A DNA stretch of 64,000 nucleotides, from contig WARS01000110.1 of the NCBI GenBank assembly GCA_008933995.1, forward strand, positions 1,116,001-1,180,000. Direction: 5' to 3'. Position numbers and translations under genes: made by a program. Within the stretch, counting starts at the first letter, position 1, and each line of letters begins with the position of its first letter. This stretch comes from Datnioides undecimradiatus. Its lineage: Eukaryota > Chordata > Actinopteri > Lobotiformes > Datnioididae. The notes below the pieces were generated by a model. That model did not search any database and was not told the origin of the DNA. It worked only from the letters and a program-made list of their open reading frames with translations. Of the stretch, positions 35,701 through 47,700 are shown one piece after another.

Positions 35701-38700
35701 AGATCCGTTGTTTAAGTCAGAAAGTGGTAGGCATCGAATAAATTCACTTTTAACTTACAACTTCCTGATCTGCAGAGACAACTAACAGCTCATGCCTCAG
35801 AAATGCTTGTACCCTCTGATTGTAGTTTATCCCACATATGATATACGTGTCTAAATTATAATCAAATGTAATTAAGCTAAACCCGGTGTATGCAAAAGGT
35901 TACAGCCCTTGTTTTTAGATTAATTTAAACTAACCAGTACCTGCTTTCATAGCATGCTTCCATTCCTTTTGTGTTTTGTCTTGAAATTACTCAGAGGTGT
36001 GTGGTTGAGCATGTGGATTGACATTTTACAGCCCAGCCCAGCCTGCCAACCAAACCAGGTCTCTGTCAGCTGTTGTCCCTAAATTATTCACGAAGGAGCC
36101 CATGTCTGTAATTTCTGTGCATGTCATTTCTGTGTTGAGTTTCTAACACTCACATGGCTGAAAGCCTCGGCTGAAGGTGATGAAGATCTGTTTGACTACA
36201 CAGCGAAATGCTCTGCCTCACACCTACATCCATGCAGTTTGACTTATAAGGCCAATCTCGTGCTCTACATGCTCTACATCAATGGGGCTGGGGCTATAAA
36301 AGTAACACCTGTAATGTAATCTAAATCACCAGTCCTGCAAACATAACTATCAACTAAACCATTTATATAAATACTTATTATATTTAGTATATTTAGTTTG
36401 CGTTCCTTTATCGAATTCTACTTTGTAGGTGGTGCGGATAACTTGTTGTTTCAGGCTGTCCACTGTTTTTGTCTCTTTATTAGAACCCATTTTTGCTTTT
36501 AAGGTATTTATGTATATTTATATATATTATGTATATTTATATTTATATATTTATGTATATTTATATTTATGTATAGGTATTTATGTATGCTGTGTGGTAA
36601 ATCACTAGCACAGTTTTTTCTGATACGAGTTGTACCGTATCAGATCCCCTCTGAGACGGACACTGTGTCACTGTGTCTGTGGGCCAGATATCCAGTCTGT
36701 GAATCCCAATTAAATTTGGATGCTTGTGGTCCACAAAGAATGATGATAATCATTCAAATGACCATCAGCAAATGAAGATCCCTAATTTAACACTGAATGT
36801 CACCTTCAATACTCTACCTCTGTTGAGCTTTGTCTGTGTGGACCACGTTTGAAAGACTGCGTGGTGCCAATGTCTTCAGAGGCCTCAAAACTGAGCTGTG
36901 GAGGAGTGCGGTTGACTGGTTGGATGAATCAAGATTGCTTTTTCCCCTTTTAATCTTCAACTTTAAGTGGAGGACTTCAGCTCTTTCCGAGGCCTCATGG
37001 TACAAACCGCTGAGAGATCTGATGAAGAGACATTAAACTACCCGTTATACAGCTATGGTAAACAACAACAGTGCCTGAAATAAGGAACTGGGGCTCCTGC
37101 TTGGATCGTGAGTTGACTGGTTGGATAAATCAGTCTCATGAGTCTGTCAGCATGGCCTGATCTAATGTGGCCCTGAATAAGTTACACCAGACTGTGGGCC
37201 CACAGCCTGCAAGATTACGTGAAGGTTCTGCTTGTGCAGAATTCACGGTCAAAGGCTTTGCCATGCCGACCCTGCTGACTCTGGACACAGCATGTCATCT
37301 CTCTGTGGGAAAGATGCTTAAGTTTACTCCATACAGTCGACATTTGAGAAATAAAGGTCAGCACAATACCAGCAAACACATTTTTTACCCTACATAATCA
37401 TCACTGAAGTTAGTTTCAGTCCATATTTTTCCCTGGTAATCCGTGGTCCAGCTGCAGTGTCGCTGTCGCTCTCCAGCTGGACCTGTCTTCCAGTTTAGGA
37501 ACCACCACCTTAAGCTTAAAAAACAATGTTGTTGCTGTATCATCAGATCTGTGACTGTCGGTCTTGGGTGCAGAGAGGGGAGGACCTGGCACTTGATTAC
37601 CACAGGATGGTGACTTATATCGTGTGATGTGGATGCCTCATCAAGTCCTTTTTGCAAACCCTCAAACTTCTTTCTTCGGACAAATTCTGCCTGTAGATAG
37701 TTAATTCAGAATGGGTGTCATAGATATATTGTAGCCCCAAAGATTCCCCTCTTTTAACATCTTTTTATTTGGATATCGTTGCATCATAATGTATTGTATG
37801 ATGCGACGATATCCAAATAAATACTTCTAGCACTGTCTGATAAAGTTTGGAAGGTATGATTACGTTGGCTTCAAGACACAATCCATGACCCCGTCTTTAC
37901 CGATCCTGTCGCGTAACTCGCTGCCTTACAGAATCAGCTCCTTTCCAAGTGCAGCCTGGCAGATAATGGCTGTTTTGTTTAGTGGTAGATCTGCCTAAAG
38001 TACATAACATGAATTATTTATCTGCCTCTCAAGATTGCACTGGAAAGCAATTGCAGGACAAACAGTTGCTGAGTTGAAGACGCACGTAAGGGGGGGTCCT
38101 TGTCGATGTAATGCTGCATATTTAGCGAATGTACCATGTTTTATTGATGCAAACATCCTGGCCTCACTTGCTTTAGGAGGCACCAACCTGACAAAATCTT
38201 CCCCATGCTTCATTGGCCCACTATGAGGCAGTCACACTGGCATGCAAGAAACTATCAACACCATCATGCTGTTTGATTTCCACCGTCTGCCTTTGTTGTT
38301 TTCCTGTGCACTGCACAAAACCCACAGGGTAATTTTCCATTTAGTTTTGTGAAGTGTTTGGAGGAATACTTGAGTTGGCTGATGGTGCAGGTAAACAGAA
38401 AAGGTGTACTGTTGGGGACAAGATGTCAGTGAATGCTCACCACCTTCCTCTCATCCGGTGGTCCCATCTGCATCTGGCTCAGGCTCTACAGACTGACACT
38501 ATTAGTTTGTTGTGAAGTTTTCTGCTGACTACAAGAAGAACTTCTATTTGACCCTTCTAACACATTTCCAATCCAGTGAAGCTGCTCTTTGATTGTGAAG
38601 CCATGCTTATTCAGGGATATAATCTGCACAGTACAGACATGAGTGGGGCCATGCTAGGATGAGGGCTTTTAGATCAATGTGCCTCCCCTGAGAGCTGCTG

Positions 38701-41700
38701 ACTTTTTGCACTAACAATAGTACAGGAACAGTGATTTTTATTACAGAGGGGGTTGAAACACATCAGCTTTCCGCCAAGTGCAAGTAAAGAAAAGAAAACC
38801 AAGCTGTTTGAAGACACGGCAGCAAACATGGGTAACTAAATGCCTCCTGATCTTTGTTACAAGCTTTACAAGCTTTGTTTCAGAACTGGAAAGTGTCACG
38901 ATGTGTTAAAATGCTAAGCTTTACAGGTACTCACGTGGTGCACAGTTTTACAACATCATCAGATGTAGACGTCCTGCTTGCTCTTGACACGCAGCTGCCT
39001 TTGGCCTATTGCCACAAGGGATTTCCCCTTTAAGTGCTGTTTCTTTACTAACGCCCCATCACACAGGAGCTCGCAGAGCTATCAGTAATCAGGAAGTAGG
39101 CTGAGGGGCATAGTCATCATCTCATGTTTATGTGTTACTGTTTTATTAATCCAGTCTAGACAGGCTACATACCAGCTCCCATTTTATTTATTTTGCTTTG
39201 AAATGCAACCCAAAGCCGGTTCATAAGTATTTTCTTCTGTTTTAAATACATAACATATAGTTATTGTGTAAAGGGCCCCCGAGCACTGCCAAAACGGGTA
39301 CATACACATACAGAAAAAGCACTGAAATGGCTTCTCTGCTAATTCTATGCCTTATGTGTACACGATTTCAAAGTCTATAGCCATGCTAACTGCTCTGAAA
39401 TGTTATGCTAGAACCAAGTATTCAACAAGCTTTTGACCTAATGGTGGTGCTATAATGACGACTATGAGCTCACCATGTTCTAAGGGATAACTCTAAATGT
39501 AAGAACCTAGATGAACTGTCACATCACAAAAGACGGGGCACAGTGAATGTGTGTACAGCATTCCACGGCAACACGGTCAGCGTTTTTTGAGACATTTCAG
39601 TCTAGACCAAAGTGGTGGATCAATTGGCAGACTGACATTGCCATTCATACAGCCACAGTCCTAGTATGGCTAATAAAAACCTAGTTTTATTCTGGTAAGT
39701 GTTAAGCAGGCAAAGATGTAGACAGTTATCTACCATATCTGCCAGCGCATATACAATATAGGTTAGAAGTAGCTGCAGGTCCTGTTTGCTGCTATTAGTT
39801 AGCCATGTGTATGTTCCAGTCTCATTATACTGATTATATGCAATCAATTTCCCTATACAAACATATTTATTTACATCATGCCTCATGTGATTTGATCAGA
39901 TGCTGGACAAGCTGCGAGACCGCTGGATCAACACTGGTCTGTGGGAGAAGCTCGAACAACAGAAGACAGTGATCACAGAACCTCGCGGTGGCAGCGGCAA
40001 GGGGGATTTTGACGAACTGCTCCAGACGTACTATGATGCCATCAAATACTCCGGGGAAAGAGGTGAGACAGTTACACATCACGCCGAACTTTGGTGCAGC
40101 CATTGGTCTTGCTAAATCACCCTGAAGCAGCTTGATTGGTGATGTAATGTCTTTAAATAAGTACAGAAAAACATTTATTGAATGCTCACACAATGAATCT
40201 AGCAATTAAGTTCTTTGTAACAAGTATGGTAGTAGTGACCCTAATCATTCTAAGATGAAGTAACTGTACTGATGCTGACATCACCTTCATTTTTTAGTAT
40301 AAAGTCCAGTAAATAATTAAATTCTACTGCAGTTCTACTTGTCATTTACTGTGTTGCTCCATTCTGTATGTTTTTCTTTATTATAGATGGTGCACTGCTG
40401 ATTGCTGTCTGCAGGGGCAAAGTGAGTGAAGGACTAGACTTCACAGACGACAACGCCAGGGCAGTGGTCACAATTGGAATTCCCTTCCCGAACATCAAGG
40501 ACCTCCAGGTAAAGACAGTCGAAACAGTGGGCAGATGTTCAGCACAAAGTTTTGCAGTTACACTCGCTGAATAAAGTGGGTTAGACCCATGGGGCATTTG
40601 TTACTGGGCAACTAGGAAAAATTTTGATTTGTTAGAAAGCTGATTAATAATTTTATAGCCAGTTGTGTACTATTTTGAAGTAATTACCTTGAAATTGACA
40701 CAGTCTGTCGCATTTCCCCCCTTTCACAGCTTTATCAAGAATATAGTGTATTTTCTGTAACTAGTTGTAAAGCCCTAGTGCACAAAGTAACATGTTATCA
40801 CCACCAACATTTAGCTGCGCATGAAATCTTTTTGAGGCCCCTATCTGAGTGGTTCTGAGAGGACTATATGTGTTTTGTTTTTTGGCTTTTTGTCTTTGTC
40901 TTTGGTTTTTTTCATTGATTCAATTTTAGGAGGCAGTTTGCTCAGAATAGCATAGCATAAAGACTGGGAGCAGTGGGAAACAGTGAGACGTGCTTTATCC
41001 AAAGCTAAAAAAACCCCACTTTTCTTGAAATTTGTTGAACTTTTCCAGTTAAAAGTTCACATGTAATCAATCTCCACATTGTTGGCTGATCCGCAGTTCT
41101 CAAAATTTTTGGATCATCTGGTTTAGATGATGTTTTCTTTTAACCAGGAATTAGTTTACAGTGTGGCTGTACCTAGCACATTGCTCAATTATTGGCACTC
41201 TTGTTTACAGAATCCCTAAATGTAGGACTCCTAAAGCAATAAAATAGTACAATTTAATCCACGCTCAAAATGTGCGTATGCAAGTAATAATTTTGTTGAA
41301 ATCTGAAATGAAAATGAACAAAAACAAAAAAAATCATTACAAAAATAGTGCCCAAATAACTGCGTGGTATTATGGTAGTATATTATTAGGTGGAGTATAC
41401 TGTCCAGAAATAAGTGCCAGGCGGTGCTCTTCTCTTACTCATGCCTGTTCCACAAAGCAGTGCCAGACGTGACCAGATGAACTATATCAATTAAGCTAAA
41501 CCGATGTGGTGTAGACTGTCCATGTTTGGGGTTTTTTAAACTAGTGGAAACAACCCATTCTCCATTCTCTCCACATCTGTTTCTGTCAGAAAGGAGCATT
41601 CTTTAATGATAACTCAACAAATGTATCAGAACTTGTTAATTTGGAAGTCTTATTCTTGTGTAATTAAAACTGGCACTGTGGAAACATTAGTGGCCAGGCA

Positions 41701-44700
41701 GTCCCTTTCATTTCTTGGCCATGATTGAACATTTTGGGTACCGTGAACTCAAAAATATATCTCGCAGACATACTTGCGCGCGCACACACACACACGCGCA
41801 CGCGAACCCACACCAAATAAGAGCATCTCTTTTTGGTGATCCGTAAAAAAAAATCCCAAAGCAATGTTGCTGTGTCTGCCCCGTCCTTAGCAGATAAAGT
41901 TGACCTTTAAGTTTGACTCTCTCCCCCGCCTCCCACCTCTCCTCCCCTTTACTCCTCCACATCCTCCTGTCAGAGCACGACGAAGCTTTCACTAACCTGT
42001 TCTGTCAGTGTGGCAAGATATGTGGGTGATTGAAGCTTCCCAGGCCCTTTCACCTTAGCCAAAGCTGTCAGTTTCACCACTGTCAGCTCTCAGGGCATTG
42101 CCTCTCCTTTTTATTTTCATTTTTTTTTATTGCATATTTCTCAACAGTTCTAAGTAGATGGTCTAAAACATGCTGCAGAAAAGGCCATTTATACCTTTGT
42201 CCCTGTATGGTTTGACCATTTAAGACCATGTGAGACTATTAGCTGATATTCTGTCCTATAAGCTGGCACTTATACTGGCAGTGTAGCATTTTTTGTTAAA
42301 ACAGTTTTGATTCTTATTTACCACTTATTTTAACACCGAACCCTTCACTGCTAACTTGTATCTATTAATAGTATTAATAATAGTAGTTTAGTAGTAGTAA
42401 TAGTAGATTGTTTTACATTGTTCTGTATTATTGGGTGTCAAAATAATGGAATATGGACAAAAAATAACAAAGTAAATGCATAAATACATATACCATCATA
42501 AGAATAAGCCCTGTTTCTTTACTTAAGGTAAATATACAGTACCATGAATGCAATATTGCGCTACATCAAGCTTGTAAAATAACAGGAGACGAGTGGATGG
42601 AGCAGAACACCAGGGGGAGGAGCGGAGGCTTGACGAAGCCAAAGCTAGTTGGGGCCAAGGTAGAGCTGACCGAGCGTGAAGAGACAGTGCATCTCTAATG
42701 ACATATTCTGTGCTCCACAACAACGGCCTTTGTTTATCTGCTACATGCGCTCTGCTCCTCAGAGCTCGCCATCTCCAGCCTCATCTTGTCATAACTGTGG
42801 CTGCTGTAGGATCATTAAGTCAAGTCTGATGGGCGTGTCTGCTGACACTTTGACTTGGTGCTAGATAGAAGGAGAATATGGGATGCTATTTTCTGGATTC
42901 TGAGTTCCACTGCCTACCTGTCACTCCACTTTGATCTGAATTGCTCAGGACATACTAACGAATCGAGCTTACCAGACGTACTATGATGCCACGCTGAAGC
43001 AGACTGGTGTCTAGGGTGAATAGCAAGGACCTGTAAAATCAGTTTTGTTTAAGTGAAACAGATTGTCTGTGCACCATCTGTGTGAAAGGGATGCCAGCTG
43101 ACAAAAGGCATGGATTCAGCTGTACCCATTAGAAATATACACTTTCTGAAACTAATGAAATATGAATAATGAATATGGATTGTCTGGCTTTCAGTGGAGA
43201 TAAAAATATTTTACCTCCCAATGTTACTATTTTATTGTACTGCCGAATTTAATTCAATTATATTACAGAGGTTTTTATTTTTCCCATTTTTCTCCATCTC
43301 TTGCTTGTATCTTAGTCTTCGGCTTTGCATGTTTCTCCGTTTATTCTCTCTAGTTGTCTTTTCCTTTTCCCTGTTATCTCCTTCTTCAGTGGCAGAGGCA
43401 GTGTGACCCCCAGAGAAGCCCTGGGGGGCTGTAAAGGTCTTTGAGCTAACCCCTATTACACTGCTGAGAGGATGGGGATACTGACACTAATGACTGTCAA
43501 AGCCATGCAGCTAGCCCTTGTAGCATACTAAACTAGCACATATACCGCTGCAGCACTCTGTCAGAGACATAATAGGCTCTTTAAGGGGTCACAGACACAC
43601 ATACACACACACACACAGAGGCACATGTAATGGCGTATCCACAACTGGATCGTCAGTACTATTACATGAAATGGTCAGTTCCACTGAAAGGAATCCAGTA
43701 TTCGGTGTATTTTTATGGCCACCTTTCATTCTGAGCAACGATGCATGGTTCTACATTGAAAGGCAGCAATCTATTCTAGGTTTGCTCCAAACAAGTGTGG
43801 TTTTAGACTCCCAGTGCAGCTGCAGAGTGTTGCTGAAATAGCTGCAGAGCTTTTCATCGTTGGTTTTGTGCAGTGAGCTGTTTTCCCCCATCCGTATTCT
43901 GATTGTGACTGGTAAAGCCCTTTGATATGTTTTCAGAGGTTTTTCTTTTTTGCTGACGCTGTGTCACAATACTGCAACGACTACTGCAAAGCAAACGAGC
44001 AGTGTGATTGATCGGTCATGTTGTCAACTTGCTGAAGTGATACAGAAAGCTTCTCATGAATCTTCTCTGATCACATGACAGCAAACAAGTGCATCACATT
44101 TTATATACATGCCTAACATAATACAGCAGCCCTGCACTATTTCTATGCAGGATAATGTATTTTAAAAGTGTAATTTGTCCTGGTTTACGCAGGAGCACTC
44201 ATTATTTCCTCCACTGCATTCGGCTGTAGGAACCCCTTCATCCCCAGTTATTTCCCCAAACACCAGTTGCTGTATTGCTCCTTATTCTAACAGTGCAAAT
44301 GCATTTAGGATTTATTTTTTCTTTTAACACATTTACACCTTTGTGAATGCTTGTTATTAACACCGTCTTATATTTACACCATATGTGTAACACTGAAACT
44401 AGTTCCCTTAGTTGCACACAGACGCACATAAACATGTGTGATGGGTTCTTACATTTTCACTTCCATGCACTAGTGCTAACATGTGCACATTCTCTTAAGA
44501 GCACACATGGACCCAGACATATTAATTCATTCACTCAATGCCACACTCACACGGCAGCACCCCGTTGCTCGGATAAGAGGTGTAAGACCAGCTTCTCTCC
44601 ATTTAAAGTACTCCAGCACTTCAGAGGCCTGCATGGCCTGCATTCCCAGACAGGCATAACTCTCAGACTCTACAGCCTAAGCACATAGCATTGCATTTTA

Positions 44701-47700
44701 CTGGCCTGTTGTGTTATTGTGACAAAGATCAAAGGTTGAACTTGAAAAGTCCTCTGCAGAGAAAGCCCTGCTAAAGGTGGTATTACATTTACGTTGAGTT
44801 TTTCCAATGGCATGTTTTACAGTGAACAGTCACGTCCTGCGTGAGTGAGTCAAACAATAAGTGGCTTTAACAAGCAATAAAAAGACACTTACAACTGATA
44901 AGGAATCTCTCTTAATTTAATGAAGGGCTCAGCAAACCTCTTTCTGCTGCCCTTTATTAAAGTCAACCGCGAGAGCATTTTAATTCGAAGGCCTGCAAGC
45001 ATGTAAAACAGTTGGATAAAGGGGATTTTGGAGGAATGTCGAAGAGTTTATGGAAATCATCAAGAGGAGACAGTGATGGATGCTCCAGGCACACTCAAGA
45101 CATTCTACATGTGGTTTTATCATCAGGCACTGAAGGAAAGCTATATAATACATCATCGCCACTTGTACTGCCCTTGTCAGCACCAGAAGTCAGCTTAGTT
45201 GATTTTTGTTTTGTTAATGCATCTTCAACTCTTAATTTACCCCTTTACAAGGCCTTTATTCAAATACATTGTTGATTTGCTGTCCGTCTAAATAAACTCA
45301 ACTCAAACTGCATTGCACCTTCTTTGAAATCATTAAGTGTAGCCTTGATAAAAGAGACATTGTTGGTAATGAATTTCTTGAACCATGCTAGGCTTTTGAT
45401 ACAGATAGTTACTCAGTGCTTCTGTTTAAATTGTATAAACAAAAACTTCCTATTGATGTACTGAACTGTATTTAGTCTTGCCTGCTCGGAAAGTTCTCAG
45501 TGTGTCTGGTTGTGGTAGTGCTATGGGAATGCCACAAGGACTTTTCTTGTTCAGTGCATACTTCAATGATTTTTCAACTCTTTGTGATGACCTGAAGACC
45601 CTGATGTATCTCACCAAACGGTCCTTTACGCACACAGGAAAGACACCGAACAAGTTACTGCTTTTAATTGTCATTAATGATGGAAAAAGTTGGGTTGTGG
45701 CTCAATTACTCATGTCCGAATACTGAAAAAAACTGTGAACATATATTTTTTGAATAAACACAAACAGAGTTTTTGCAAATATTTATGCAGAGTATAAATT
45801 TGATTTTAATCTTACTTAAAAGGCATGTTAAAAAGTACCATATATTCAAATATAAAATTGCTAACTTAAAAGTGTTAGGAACAGTCCACTTCCAAGACCA
45901 CAGATGTATGGGATATTATGTTCTGATTTTTATTGCTGCTCATAATTTTGGTCTCAGGCAATGAGATCACTTCATAAAAAAGTCCTGAAGGTCCTGGACA
46001 AGTTTCCAATCGGTCTGAACTTGAACCTGCCCAAATGTCCACATTCTCTCCTGTTACGTTAAAACCAGTGTTGTCAGATTTAATTTGACATTTTGATTAT
46101 CTATTTATTTCTCCGAGCCAGCTACAACAACAAGGCATTAAGTTTTTGGGTTGTCCGTTCATACTTTTGTCCCATTCCCAGAAATGCAATATCTTAGGAA
46201 AGGCCAGGGAGGAATTCTTTAAACATCTGAGCCCTGAGAATGATTACTATTGCTCAGTTTAGAGTTTAATGGTCAATATCAAGGTCACTGTGACTTCACA
46301 AAACACATTGTTGGCTTAATGAATGTGATTTTTTTGGGGGAATGTCCTAAAGCAATCCCTTCAAATTTCCAGCAAAACTAATTTTGCGGTCATTATTTAA
46401 AAGCAAAAGAGATTGTGGCCATATTTCACATTTTGTCATATTTCACATTTTGTCTGATACTGACTTAGTGAATTTTAGGTGTCTACTTTAAAACTGCAGT
46501 TTGCATCGATCTTCTGCGCTGCCAAGTTGAAGATGTATGGAGCAGCCGCGTTGTAGAATTGCTAACTTTTCATATTTCGGGCATTGTCGTTGACCTTCAG
46601 GTGATAGTCGACGCACCGTGTGACCATGTCTTTTCTGTAAAAACTCAAAACCTGTATTAGTTTCCATCAAAGTCTACACTATATGTATTACCTGAGTCTG
46701 GGTGGGCGTATATGTAACTGCACCTTAGTGGCTGGTTGTGTCACACAACCAAAGTGGTTATTCCAGTTATAATTTTTAATATGAGTATATAGGGCTTGGC
46801 CATAAACCGAGAATGTATTGAAACTGATATTCAGGACGACTAAATCCTGCTCATGATGATTAATTCAGTTATAGTTTTCCTAGTTTTTGTGCTAGCTGTC
46901 GCTTTACAGCTAAGTAAGCTCATGTTTCCCAGTGTCTGTATTATCAACAGCAGTGTAACATTTTTCACACTGTACATTAGGCGCCAACTTTTCTTTTTAA
47001 TGTCTATTAACTTGACAAGACTGCTGGCTAAGGCTTAGACAAGTCGGATTCAAAATATCCATTAATTAAAGTCAGAACATCCACAGGACAAGGACAAGTC
47101 TGGGTCAAAATACCCACAATGCAGAGACAAGTCAGTCAGAACACTGTCAAGAGTAAGACAAAACTAAGTCCAGAATGCCAACCAAATATGTGTCAAACCC
47201 CACTAGACAAAGATGACACAAAGATAAAGAAGATCAGTGTCAAAACACCCACGAGTCTGAAGTAAGTTTCTGATTGAAAAGGAAAAAAAAAAAATAGTAA
47301 TAGTTGAGACCTGACTTAAATATTACAGCCCTGTTCCCTACTGATCCCCGTTCACTGCCACTCAGTGTCTGCTTTTTGCAACGATAAGCCTCAAACTTCA
47401 AATAAAACCCAGCAACTTGACTTTCCTGCTCTTTGATGTACCGCATTAACTAACTGTAGTTACATCCAACTGTCGAAGAATAAGTAGCCTTCTGTTTCGC
47501 CGTGGTGTCAGCTGATCCATGAGCATGTGGGAAAGCAGTGTGATAGTCTGATGCCCCGGTGAATGTGTGCACAGGAACACACACAAACGTGGACGCTGTC
47601 TTCAGGATGAGCCACTCAGCTGTCAGCTCAGCCTTATGTGGCAGATGAGGCGCTCAGCAATCTCAGTGACAGGCACAAGATGTCCTGGACTGCCAGGGGC

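Larger units (their letters stand above)
31304..39899 (+). other. brip1 intron 13 (8.6 kb)
   Basis: Large intron inside the helicase-coding part. It holds weak hAT-like remnants (31457-31560, 32522-32807), several GC-richer regulatory-looking blocks (33140-34430, 35040-36300, 36800-37400), a TA-rich repeat and a strong hairpin (37764-37821). No exon recognised. Confidence 0.7.
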
